Assembly (NCBI GenBank): GCA_949128115.1
Contig: OX421961.1
Coordinates: forward strand, 105,694,363-105,758,362
DNA: 64,000 nt
Reading direction: 5' to 3'
From: Anaspis maculata
Lineage: Eukaryota > Arthropoda > Insecta > Coleoptera > Scraptiidae
Each line of letters begins with the position of its first letter. Within the stretch, counting starts at the first letter, position 1. A program made the position numbers and the translations under genes. Below the pieces are notes generated by a model. The model did no database searches and was not told the origin of the DNA. It saw only the letters and a list, made by a program, of their open reading frames with translations. Shown one piece after another: positions 1 through 12,000 of the stretch.

Positions 1-109
1 TGGTTTTTGTTCAATTTAATTATTTGGAATTGTCACAATAATTGTTCAACCTGAAAATTCTTTTTCTGCTTAAACTACGAGTGATGCCATCACACGAGAG
101 TAGAGTAGA
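1..109. other. window edge, nothing recognised
   Basis: AT-rich sequence before the first foldback element; no gene or repeat identified. Confidence 0.3.
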
Positions 110-424
110 TATACAGGTGTCCCACGAAGTAACCGACATGGCTTGAGGGTAGATGTACTTTTTCAAGGCAAATCAGAATCTGCATTCGAAATTTTTCTGA
201 CGTCTTCCGTTTCCGATATACAGGGTGATTTATGAGTTCAACCGAAAAGTTTGATTGGCCATATCTCAGGAAGGTAGGAATTTTTATTAAAGTGTATAAA
301 TATGAGTATTACATACAACGCCCTTGATTATTAGACCTACAAGGATAATATTCACTCATCTAAATCCCACTGTCAATAGCAACGGAACAAAATTCATGTA
401 AACAACAAAATCTGACAGCTGTCA

Positions 425-1052
425 CCAGTGGTCGAAATGTACCGGAACAGACCGGAACGGCGTTCCGGTTCGTGAAATATTTTTAAAAACCGTTCCGTCT
501 CGTGAAACGGGATTGACGGATTTTGTCAAAAGTTGTTTCGTTTCGTGAAAAATGTGCCTATCAGACGTTTAGACTTGTCTTTCGATCTAATTCTGTCTTT
601 TGTTGAATTATTTTGATTTTATGGTCTTGTCATCACATTTATTCTGTCAAGAAATTATAATCATACATTATTATTGTACGGAGATATGTATCCATCCACG
701 AAAAAAATTCATTAATATCACTTTTTGAGCTGTTCGTGAACTTGACGTAGAGTGATATAATGACCGCAACCCATTTTTTCTGGAACTCCAGCAAAATATT
801 TGTTGAGGAAATCGGGCCCAATCCTATTACTGAATTCAGGTACATCGTAAATGGGATATAATTGTCTACTGATTAGTACCTATCCTGAGTACATTAGAAT
901 TATCTAAAAAAAACTGCTTGACCTTTTTGATGGAACAGAAATGGGGACGTCTCGGATGGGAGGGGGTAGTTTCGCCTGCAGCGCTTGCTCGCCTCGCTCG
1001 CAACGAGAGTCCTAGCGTTCCGGTTCGTAAAAATTGCCATTTCGACCACTGG
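425..1052. mobile_element. nested element with CCAGTGGTCGAAATG inverted ends
   Basis: Lies inside the interruption of the 110-2327 foldback. The ends ccagtggtcgaaatg (425-439) and catttcgaccactgg (1038-1052) are inverted. Just inside are repeated cgttccggttcgt / accggaacg motifs, a subterminal-repeat pattern. No transposase is seen. Confidence 0.6.
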
Positions 1053-1100
1053 CTGTCACTTCGGACTCCTTTTATGTAATAATCTTCAAAATATCACTCG

Positions 1101-1238
1101 AGATTTTCCCAGATAATTTTGGCCAGGCGTTTCCTCGGGCTGATTGTCGCTGGATAAATGCCCTCCTCCTACGGAGTCGGGCATTTATCGCTACAATCAG
1201 CACTCGCGATCGCCTGACCAAAATTATCGTGAAAATCT
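1101..1238. repeat. 138-bp hairpin MITE
   Basis: The left half (agattttcccagataatttt, ggccaggcg, gctgattgtcgctggataaa) pairs with the right half (tttatcgctacaatcagc, cgcctgaccaaaattatc, gaaaatct) around an apex near 1163-1178. Confidence 0.7.
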
Positions 1239-2327
1239 AAGCACTTGTGATATTACCTACTGTTGATAAATACAAAGAAAGGAAAAGGAAAACATGCTAA
1301 AGAAAAGGGATAGAATAGATCAATAGAATCGATCGAAATTTTGCAGGTGTATTTCAAAAGTAAGGGCCTTTGTAGCGCCCTATTCATTTATAAAATAAAT
1401 ACAGGACCGTACCCAAAAATTTTGTTTTTCGAGTTTCCGTTGAAAAAGTCACCCTGTATAGATTTTTTTTTAAATCTGATGTCATATTCGGAGACTACAT
1501 AAAAAATGCTACAAAATGCGGTTCCTAAATTGTTTGGCACTAATTTAGCTGATTCGAAAAAAAATTAGTACCATGCAGAAATATTTGGGAATTTTTTCAA
1601 AAATTTCAATTTGAATCAGTGAAACGCTATTCCAGATGGTCAAACAAAGTCACAATTTCAATGCTGATGTTTTTTTTTACCAAACTATGGATCATTTCAG
1701 GAGATTTTCGGGAAACATAAAGGGTAGGAATCTGAGGTACAAAATTCATGTTTCCAGAAAATTCTCCTGAAATTTACCCTTGGTTAGTTAGAACACCACA
1801 ATTCAAGTAATGACTTTGTTTGACCATCTGGAATAGCGTTTCGCTGATTTAAACTGAAATTTTCAAAAATATTCCCAAAATATTTCTGGTAATAATTTTT
1901 CAGCTAATAATAATAATAAATAATAATCAGCTAAATTAGTGCCAAACAATTTAGGAACCGCATTTTGTCGCATTTTTTATGTAGTTTCCGAATATGACAG
2001 AGGGCAGAGGGCTATACAGAGGGTCAGAGGGTTACTTTTTCAACAGAAATTCGAAAAACAAAATTTTGGGTACGGTCCTGTATTTATTTTATGAATGAAT
2101 AGGGTGCTACAAAGACCCTTGCTTTTGGAATATACCTGCAAAATTTCAATCGATTCTATTGATCTATTCCTGAGATATGGCCATAATCAAACTTTTCGGT
2201 TGAGCACATAAATCACCCTGTATATCGGAAACGGATGACGTCAGAAAAAATTTGAATGCAGATTCTGATTTGCCTTGAAAAAGTACATCTTCCCTCTATG
2301 TCTGTTACTTCGTGGGACACCTGTATA

Positions 2328-5019
2328 CTATGATTTATAAACGACATCATTCGTACTTTTAGCGGGGGCGGGGCTTCGGTTATATCTATTATTCAATGAG
2401 CGTGTAAAGATTGCTATTATGCTCATGAAGAAATGTTTGCGTAATTTATTCGAATAAGGCCTAGTTCAGCATTCTGATGGGTGAATAGATCATAAGTTCA
2501 GGAATGAGAAATAATTGTGTAATTCTTTGGCCATTAAATTTCTTACAAACTTTGTGAGCGTACTTCACCTTTGAACACGTAGGTTAAAGTAGGACATCAT
2601 CAGGAGATCCGCTTGATGGTCAATCCATTAAACGAGAATGTCACTGCTGGAAACTAACACTACGCTTAATCTAATTCAAAATCAAATCATGTTCCGTCAA
2701 AGTCGCGACAAATAATCCCTTAAATCCCCACCAGTGTCGCATATTGACGAATAAAGCGACGATTTACATAACAATATCACCCGATGACTCTCCCCCTCCT
2801 GCTGATGAGTATGCCAGAGCTGAAACTGCAACCTGCGCCAAAATTTGTGCCATATGTAAAGTGCTAGAGGAAATATTTTTGGCGCATTGCACACCCCGAT
2901 TGGTATACGAGCATGGTGCGGTGGGTGCCTCTGCGTTACGGCCGAAACTTTAGCAGGGCTTAACTCCAGAGGAGAGCGCAGCACAGCATAGAGTTGAGAA
3001 GTGCGACCGAAAGGGACGGGGGGTGAACCGAGTCGTGGGATTACAGGGTGTCTCTATTTAATGCCAGTGTATTAATTTGTATTATATGGGGATAAAGTGG
3101 TGGCATTATGATATAGAAAGTTGGGCTAGGGTAGGGCAGGAAGAATCTATTATGCGCCGAGGAGGAGGCCTCCGCGTGAGGGTGGCGATGGCTTTTACCC
3201 CGGCCGATCGGGAGCCAGAACGCGTATCATACCATGTGGTCAAGCAAATTAAAAATCTATTACACAGCACAGAGGGATTTTGACGGATTTATGATGTATT
3301 TGGGCCTGTCTGTTCTGTTGTTGATGCTTGTTGTGTACAAGGCTGCTGATCGAAATTTCGTTTGGCATTGTTTTTGTCAGTAGGTGTTGGTATATATCTG
3401 TCTACCAGTCTACCTATTTTTTGTTGAACATTCTGTGGTACTTCACGAAATTTTTATATCAATTATTGGCTTAAGTACCACTACCAAATCACAGCATTAG
3501 TAGTGAGATGCTAACTCTCTAACGTCAGGTAACAGGCTCGCAGCGGCTCCCCAGCCTTCAGTAGGCTTTTGCGTCACATGCACCATAAGTGCAGTGATCC
3601 ATTGGACGGAACGACTAATGGTTACCTTAGTATTTGTACCTATATAATGCAATGATCGTGTTTCCTGTTCGGTAAAGCTTGACTGTAACTGAACTGAATT
3701 ATTAGGTATAATTGTAACTAATGGCTAATAACGTATGTCAGTGATCGAGATCTGGTCAGCTGAAGTTGTCAAAGAACGGATATAGAGCTTTATTGTCCGA
3801 TTATCAATTCAGTATAGTCAGTCTGAAGTCAAGCATAGTGAAAATTAAATTTTATCTACTATAAAAAATATTATAAGCCTAGTTTGGCTTGTTCTTGAGG
3901 TATTAGGTAATTTAAAATCACTAATTCGTTGTTGTGTTTACCTATTATTTTTCTTCGTTAATCTGATAAGAGCATATCCGTGCAGAGACCAAATTCTCAA
4001 ACTGATGCACAAAGGTGACGAACACGAAAATACGTAATTGTGTTATAATAGCTTCGCTTTAATAAGGGGGCGCATCTGTAAACAGACGACGACGAGGGGT
4101 CGCGGCGCTCGCAAGGTTTGACATATGGGGACATATGAGGCACCCATTCAAATGATAATCAAGCACACTTGATTAATACTCTAATGTCAATTTAGCCGTA
4201 ACTGATTTTATAAACTCGATACACACCAGTTCAACATCAATACATCAGGGACCACTTATGTGCGATGCGCTTGGTGGGGTGCGGCGCTGATGACCTCGCA
4301 AAAATTTGTTCTTCAAGAGCCCTACATCACTAACCACCTAAAGTCTTCTTTTAACCATAAATCCAATTATTTCAGTCTGATGAACAAATATTGAAACATT
4401 CAGTCATGATGTCAAGAAGTTACCGAAAACCTGCACAACTGAATGTCGACCTAAAATATCTCATTTTGTGCATTTTGTCTTTTCGTGTTTATTTGGTTTC
4501 GGCTGCGTTCAAGTCAAGTTTCGTCATAAAAAATTATCTGGAAAGGCTATAAGTAGAATAGGCCAAAACTGAAGTGGATCATCCCGAAATTTTACCTTTA
4601 AATGATATCGAGAAAAAATTTTATCCGATTTTGGAAAATTTTATGGTACATACTCGATCAAGTAGATTTTTGACTACATGAGGTACCATTTTAGATAACC
4701 TGGTTGTTAACTTTATGTATAACATACAGAGGTAACAACAAAAAGGAGTGCAAAATGCGACCTGAAAGGGTTCGAAGAAAACAAGGCAAAGAATAAAGAA
4801 TTGGTCCGTCACATTTTCGAAAGATGTATGAGCGTTGTATGAACGCTCAAGACGTCTTGATTTTGGTAGACTTTCTCCAGTTTAAATGGGCGACTGGTGA
4901 ACAGTTTTTTTTTTGAATAAAATAGTGAATCATAATATACCATCATATTATATACTAGGTTGAGAAAACTGTTCTAATGTATGGTCAGAAATGAAGGCCT
5001 AGTGTCTAAAACCTAGAAC
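2328..5019 (+). other. no gene recognised; possible 5' part of Hr51
   Basis: About 2.7 kb with no clear repeat arms and no protein-like ORF. It has GC-richer patches at about 2740-3030, 3150-3230 and 4080-4110. The missing initiator exon or a promoter of Hr51 could lie here, but no ATG-containing exon with a good donor in the required phase (one base left over) could be recognised. Confidence 0.3.
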
Positions 5020-5312
5020 GGCTCGGCACTCTGTCACTTACCTGCCATTCTGACAATATAACAGCCATAACAGCCAAGGCAACACTGTAGCGGAATATGA
5101 TGCAAGGAGACGCCAGAATTGGCATTTTGGAAAATTTTATGGTACATACTCGATTAAGTAGAGTATGTACCATGTCAAAATTTCCTAACCTCACTGGACT
5201 TCGCCACAAAAAGCCCGTTTTCACGTAACTTGGTTTGTCAGCGTCCGTTACACCCTAGGGAACATGGCCAACCGCGTTTTAATTTCTACTGAATTTAAAA
5301 CGTGATCGGCAT
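5020..5312 (-). repeat. dispersed repeat, inverted copy of 47968-48228
   Basis: The reverse complement matches 47968-48228 closely: terminal tatgccgatc.., then ttttaaattcagtagaaatt, acgggctttttgtggcgaag and tggcaggtaagt. This copy carries an extra hairpin-like insert of about 55 bp (about 5127-5180) around a palindromic core, tactcgattaagtagagta. The second copy forms the left end of the 47968-50412 element. Confidence 0.8.
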
Positions 5313-5464
5313 ATAATCGTACATACATTGGTCAACAAGCAGGCAGCAGGCTAGGTCATTTGAAATATATCTAAGAAGTATTCAAAAAATAACTTAATTG
5401 AGCAGCACAAAAATCTCCAAAATTGGATAGGTATCTTTCTAAGATATATGATGAGAGGAGATAA

Positions 5465-5705
5465 ATTCCACATTTACCGCTCCTACTATATTCGCGGTGA
5501 TTCACGAACAGTTCAACACTTTTCGCGTGCATTGCGTGTTCTGGAGCGGCACCTCCGCCAATTGAGCTGATGTGTTCTGCCCGCCTGTTGATATCTCCAT
5601 GTAAATCAAATGGGCCAAAGCTGCGCGTATGTTGTCGAAGGCACTAGAGTTTTGCAAAACATAACGCTGTGCTCTTGAATGCACGAGAGAATTGCCACTC
5701 GTGAC
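5465..5705. repeat. diverged fragment resembling the 28732-29095 LTR
   Basis: Shares an ordered series of short matches with the solo LTR at 28732-29095 (cttttcgcgtgc, tccgcc, ttctg, then ttga-atctcc). It lies directly before the first Hr51 exon in the window. Similarity is patchy and no ends or target duplication were found. Confidence 0.3.
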
Positions 5706-5756
5706 AATACTAAACCTATGGGTAATTGTTTAAAATAAGTCCTTCTATCATTTCAG

Positions 5757-6018
5757 ATTTAACAACCTCTCCCGGAAGCGGCTGCTACAGCCCCGAAGCC
5801 GACCACCCTCTGGCCCTTTGCCTCCCCAATACGCAAACTTTGGTCCAAGCTTCCAGAACCCCACCGCCCCCATGGAGTGTGCCCACAAAAAAAGGCACCC
5901 CAGGCCTCATATGCGTCGTTTGCGGAGACACCAGTTCCGGAAAGCACTACGGAATTCTGGCGTGCAACGGTTGCTCTGGGTTCTTCAAAAGATCGGTCAG
6001 AAGAAAGCTCATATACAG
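5757..6018 (+). CDS. Hr51: Hr51 exon: N-terminal tail and zinc finger 1
   Basis: The exon follows a pyrimidine-rich acceptor (ctatcatttcag, ending 5756) and ends at the donor atatacag/gtgagt (6018/6019). The first two bases complete a codon begun in an unseen exon and the last two bases (ag) start an Arg codon finished at 19898. It encodes a proline- and serine-rich tail of about 55 residues, then zinc finger 1, [14 protein letters not shown] through [18 protein letters not shown]. All four zinc cysteines are present. The frame stays open upstream to a TTG at 5726, but there is no ATG, so the splice acceptor is preferred over a start here. Confidence 0.95.
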
Positions 6019-9000
6019 GTGAGTGTTGGCTGATTTTATTGTTGAACTGAATGCTCGGGTTTTGCCGGTGGCGGCGTAATTTCGTGTATGTAGATGGGAT
6101 AGCGCGTCTTTGCCAAGCCGGTGGTACCAAAATCGATTCTACGTTGGTTCCTACGGCACGGGAACAGCGCGCAGTTTTAACATCAGCGCATTTGGGATAG
6201 TTTGGTCGACATATAGCCTATATTTTTGAGGTATGTACCGGCAGGAGCACAATGTTCCACATCAAAAATAAGCTAAAAGACTTCATTTCATGGTGAATGC
6301 ACTACGTAAGGGCTCCTTCATGCCTTTCTATGTCACTTTTTTTGAGTTACAAAAAATTTGATGTATGTAATACAGTGCTCCTGGCAGTATATAGGAGACC
6401 AAAAATCAAAACTTGAAACGAAGAAAAAACAACACGCAAATGGATGCGCATCGCATGCGGATGGCTGGACTGAATGCCTGCGCACTGATGAGCCCCCAAC
6501 AGGGGTGAAACACGCGTCTGTGCAGTTTCGATCTGATCGTCTGATATTGTGGTGGTCGAGCTTTGTTTCATTAGATATACAGGGTGATTCAGAAACATCT
6601 GGCCAAACGAAAACCCTGGCCTCCTTGACTGAAATGATTACGATCGATTTACTTCTGAACAATGAGCTATATACAAAAAGTTCAGCCTAATGATATGTTC
6701 AAAATGAGAATAGATAATATTTTTTGCCATGACATTGATTTTGTCAAAAAATTATTAGATGAACAAAAAATTCATCACATTTTCAAGAGGAAAATTGATG
6801 CTGTATAAGTAGAAACTCAAACAGCTAGAAGTAGAAACAAACTAGCTCAAACGATTCTTGAGATATAAATTGAAAACTGTCCCCGGCGAGTCAACTTCGA
6901 AGGCCTGTATTGCCGTAAGGGTACGAGTTAGGTGGTGTAAAATTAGCGTCAATCGTCATCATTTGAGGAGAAAAATCTATACGGTTTTCTTTTGGCATCA
7001 GGGTGTATCTGAATCGCCATTCATACTCCATGATAGTAACAGGACTGGACCTACAATGTTTTTCTGCAGGTAGGTACTTACTTGTCAGTGTTTCTGGACT
7101 TACTGTAGGTACCGTTAGGCATTTGAATAAAATGTGCATTCGCAATCAAAAACTCCCTCAAAAGAAATGTATACCTAGGTATATTTCATTCAGCCGCAGC
7201 AGCACCGCGCTTGGGATATGCAAATTTTCCAAACCAGCAATCATGAAGTATTACCAAAGAATTTCAGCTATTCGGATTTCAATTAAAGTTATGGCCCGCC
7301 GTCCCGCATACTGTAAAAAGGGACGTCCGCATAAAGTGCAAACGTTTCGTTTTTCTGCCATCCGCGCGCGTGATGACATCACAGCAGGCAGAGGAATAAC
7401 GGTAAGGAGATGAAAAGAAAAGCCAAAGAATTATGAAGGAGATGGATATTTCTATATCGTGCTGGAGAAAAGCTCGTTCGTTAAAAGTTTTCGCGAATCC
7501 TGTCAACACACTATACCAGCCAGCAGCTATAGCACCGGTTCCGGTGGTGTATTGATCATTTTTTGATTGTTTCTTCTAAAAGAAACGGCGAAAGGAGACA
7601 GAGCGGACACTAATCATTATGAGATGAAAAGATTTAATGGCCGACCGCATAGGAGAGGAGGACGCTTTTCTTTCCGCGGCCCCGACCGACCCCTTGCCAC
7701 CTCGAAACGATTTTTTCCGTTTCGGGGGGTTGGAGAGCGTGACATAACTCCAGGCCGCAATTTTTGTAAATCCCTTCTTCAAAGCTGAGGGCTTTCCCAT
7801 TTCTCCCATCTGCTTCCGCAGTCTGCCTTCTACGGAGCTATAGTTCATGAGGCTTTATAAGGGGCAGGGGTGGCTTCGCCAAAACATAAGGATTTCTAGA
7901 TTTTTCAAGGACTGCGAAAATTCTCTCGAGTTTTGCATTCTTCAATCGGCGGAAGTTTTTTCGCAAGCTTCCATTGTTGGTAATGATGCAACTGAATAGT
8001 CTGAATAATATCCCCGACCAATCATAAATCATGCATTATAGTCGATGGATATTTTATATCTGCAGAGTTTATGATTAGTAGGTGCTAAAGAAGATATTTT
8101 TTTCCCTGCATCAACTACTAGCTTATTGACAAGCTTTTTTCGATGAGTTTTCCATTAAGAATAACAATGAACGACGACACAACTTGTAGGTAACAGTTTT
8201 TGGAACAGTGCGGAGAATTTTCAGTACGGTTTTTATTTCTGGCCGTGTGCCAATTTGAACCCGGGACCTCCACCTTTGACAGTGGGCTTCGCTCCCTTCT
8301 ATTTTTGTTGTTTGCAGTGATTTTGGGGAACTGGGAACTGTTTATGAAAGGCTAATCAGTAAAAATCATCAACCACTTCGTGTGCACTGAACTTCCATCT
8401 AGCATATCTATAGTAAGGTGATTCATGAATCTCAACAATTCATTTTCCTTCAGGAACGCCACTAAAAAATTTTCTATGAAAACGAGAAGAGCCATATCTT
8501 GTTATAAATCATTTTAGGGACCAATCGAATATTTCGCAGGCATTGGTGAAAAAAACTAGATTTTTGTTATTAATGACCCACCCTGTATCGTAAGATTCGT
8601 AAACCGTAAGCAGAAATTCAGTGCACACCCACTAATTGATTATTTTCATTGATAAGCCTCTCACAACCAGTTCCACAAAATCAGTTTGAATAGCAAAAAT
8701 AGAAAAGGGGTGAAGTCCCACCCAAATATTGTTCTCGTATTCTTGAGTGGATTCCCCACACCACTCTGGACTCGGAATGCGATACTTTTGAGACATCCTG
8801 TATACGAAGATAGAAGGTAGAATGCTGCAAAAAAAGTCAAGTTTTTTCAATGGGTCCTTCGACCCGTTCTATTTTCGTTAGTTCAAAAGGTTTCACAAAA
8901 TGTATGGCTAAATAATTAGTACAAAGTATAAACCACAAAATGTGAACTGAATTTTCATTTGCTATACAAGGTGAGCTCTAAATCCTGATTTTTCAAGCCT

Positions 9001-12000
9001 CGCCAACCGCCATACGTAGTGGCGGAGGCTATTTTGTGGCCGCTTTTTTCGTGTTTTTCCTCGCTTCCTGGCCAAAATTTAACTAAATCTTTCGTATCTT
9101 CCGAACGGTTTAACATAGCGAGTTCGTTCTTTCGTTGATCGAATTATATTTGTTTCTGCTCGATACCGATGGCATTTGAAGACGATCGGTCAAATATAAA
9201 CAATCCTTAACAATAATAAAGAATGTACGGATCGCGGAATTCGTCTCAAATACCGATGAACAGATCTACTAACCTTTACGTTCGCATATCTTTGGATCTG
9301 ATTAAGCTAGGTGTCTGATTTTTTTATTAAATTGAAGTTCACATACTGACCTTTGTAAAGTTCAACAATAAAGACACAATTGTTTATCAATTTAATTATA
9401 TTGTTTATGTTTATACAGCAGAGGAAGATCTTGAAGATCCGCTTTTAACGCAGCGTCACTTTTAGCAATCGAGAAACTTTTTTGTCTTCGGAAATTTCAT
9501 TACAGGGTGTTCCAAATTTAAATCGCGTATTTTCCGGAAATGATGGTAAACTTCGAAAGAAGTAGACACTCTTTCTGAAAAATATATGTCAGAAACGAAT
9601 AATAACGGAGATATACAGGGTGGTGAAAATTTCGATGCTCACCATTGGTATCTTGGAAACGGTAAGAGATACGAGGTCGGTTAAATTAGAAAAAAGTTGC
9701 GCATTTTTGTGGCGATTGAGAATCTGAAAAGAAACTTTGAATATTTTGATTGGTTTACGATTCATCACGAAAAAACTGAAAATTTTGATTTCAGAAATAA
9801 TTTTTATCTTTTCAACCATTCAAGCTATTTTAATCAAACTTGGTAGTTTCATGTTTTTGATCACTCCGAGTCGATCAACGTTGACAGAAATTTTCCAGGC
9901 CTCTTAGATGTCAAATTATGATAGTCAACTTTTGTTTTTCTTATGGCCGCCATATTGGATTTTTGCACTAATAGATAGAGAATTAAATTAGCTTTCCGAA
10001 TAGGTAACCAACATGTTCTTTTTATGACATCTTTGGCGTCAAATTTTGAAATTCTCGTGAATTATTGACAAAATCGGGAATGCTTTGAAAAACAATTGAA
10101 ATATTATCAATAGCAACAACAAAAAAGTGACAGATGGTGTGCAACTGACGTATCTAACTTCTTAATCGTGTTTTGTGCTAGTTTGTACCGGTAGTTCATA
10201 AATTGAATGGGTCAAGGGTGTCTGTGAGTTCAAAGACGTCTGTCGGAATTAGCATCGTTCTTGTTAAAGTTTGACAAATTTTTCAGAAAAGGAATAAGGA
10301 TTACCCTAGTTTCGACAGACGTTTTTGAATTCACAGGCACCCTTGAATCATTCAATTTATGAACTCTCGGTACAAACAAGCACAAAACACGATTAAGAAG
10401 TTACGGCTCGATACCAAGTTGGGGCTGAGACCGCCGATCTATAAACCGCCGTAAGTGCCGTTACCATAGCAACGGCGGATACCAACCAATCAGACCGCGT
10501 TGTATTTGGCGAGTTACACCGTCCCAAACTTTGCGCCTGCAAGCCTGCAACTTGGTATCGAGCCCTCAGATACGTCAATTGAAGACAATTTGTCTTTTTT
10601 TGTTGTTGCTATTGATAATATTTCAATTGTTTTTCAAAGCATTCCCGATTTTGTCAATATTTTACGAAAATTTCAAAATTTGACGCTAAAAATGCCATAA
10701 AAAGAACATGTTGGTTACTTATTCGGAAAGCTAATTTTTTTCTCCATCTATCAGTGCAAAAATCCAATATGGCGGCCATGAGAAAAACAAAAGTTGACTA
10801 TCATAATTTGACATCCAGAAGGCCTGGAAAATTTCTGTTAACGTTGATCGACTAGGAGTGATCAAAAACATAAAACTATCAAGTTTTATTGAAATAGCTT
10901 GAATGGTTGGAAAGATAAAAAATAATTTCTGAAATCAAAATTTTCAGTTTTTTCTTGATAAATCGTGAACCGATCAAAATATTCAAAGTTTTTTTTCAGA
11001 TTCTCAATCGCCACAAAAATGCGCAACTTTTTTCTAATTTAACCGACCTCGTATCTCTTACCGTTTCCAAGATACCAATGGTGAGCATCGAAATTTTCAC
11101 CACCCTGTAGACGTTCAAAGTTGAACATCAAAAATCAATTTTTCGTCATAGGTTTGGAACTTCTCAACCGATTTTGTTCAAATTTGAATTAACGCTTACT
11201 GAAATAAAACTGTATCGAACAATATAAACGCGTTCCATGGAAAATCTTAGGGGCGTGGGTGATGAGGGATGCTCCCGCTTTTTTGCCCCTATTTTCCAAT
11301 CCCTGATGTAATTTGGTGAATTGTTTATACTTTTGGATTCTACGTTCAATTTGTAAGAAAAAGTGGCTCCATCAAAGTTTTAATTTAGAGACTTTGTTCT
11401 TGAGATATTTGAGGTTTAAACTTCGAAAAACATCTCGAAAACACCACTTTTAAAGGTCTACAAATTAAAATTCAAGATAACTAATGATTCCTTTATTGAA
11501 ATAGGTTTTCTAGGTGGTTTAAGTTGCTAAAACCATGAGTTTTTCTATAGGAAACGGAAAGTTTTCAGGAAATACATTTTTCTGGCTCTTGGAACTGGAT
11601 ATTTTGATGTGTTTTCCGAAGTCTCAAACCCAAATATCTCAAAAACGAGTCCCCTAATCAAAATTTCGTAAGGGGTAACTTTTTCTTTAAAATTGAACGT
11701 TGAATTCAAAAATGGAAACAATCAACAAAATTAACTCAAGTGATAAAAAAATTGGGGTGAAAAAGCGAAGGCATCTACCATTACCCACGCTCCTTAGAAA
11801 TTTCAATGAACCGCGATATTATCGTTAGACACCGATTTATTCTATATAGTGAGCTTCGGTTCAAATTTGAACAAAATCGGTTGAGAAGTTTCAAAGTTAT
11901 GACGAAAAATCGATTTTGAAGTTCAACTATATCTCGCCTATAATATCTCCGTTATTATGCGTTTTAGGCCAGGCGGTAGGTCATTCTGGATAGAAAAAAT

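Larger units (their letters stand above)
110..2327. repeat. foldback element, ATACAGGTGTCCCACG ends
   Basis: The left arm starting atacaggtgtcccacgaag (111) is repeated inverted as cgtgggacacctgtat (2311-2326). The arms continue inward almost to the middle, where the loop lies near 1690-1790. The left arm is interrupted at about 273-1314 by other elements, because the matching right-arm sequence (tctcaggaatagatcaatag) is continuous. The interior has ACAGGGTGA and TCACCCTGTAT sub-termini. No coding capacity is seen, so it looks non-autonomous. Confidence 0.8.

Noticed and set aside
5726..6022. Start of Hr51 at 5726
   Set aside because: The codon is TTG, and a strong pyrimidine-rich splice acceptor follows at 5756; eukaryotic initiation here is unlikely.
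5759..6130. 123-codon minus-strand ORF opposite the zinc-finger exon
   Set aside because: Shadow of the receptor exon; no protein-like features of its own.
8230..8284. A complete tRNA gene on the minus strand
   Set aside because: Only a T-arm-like sequence is present; no acceptor stem, D-arm or anticodon arm could be found.
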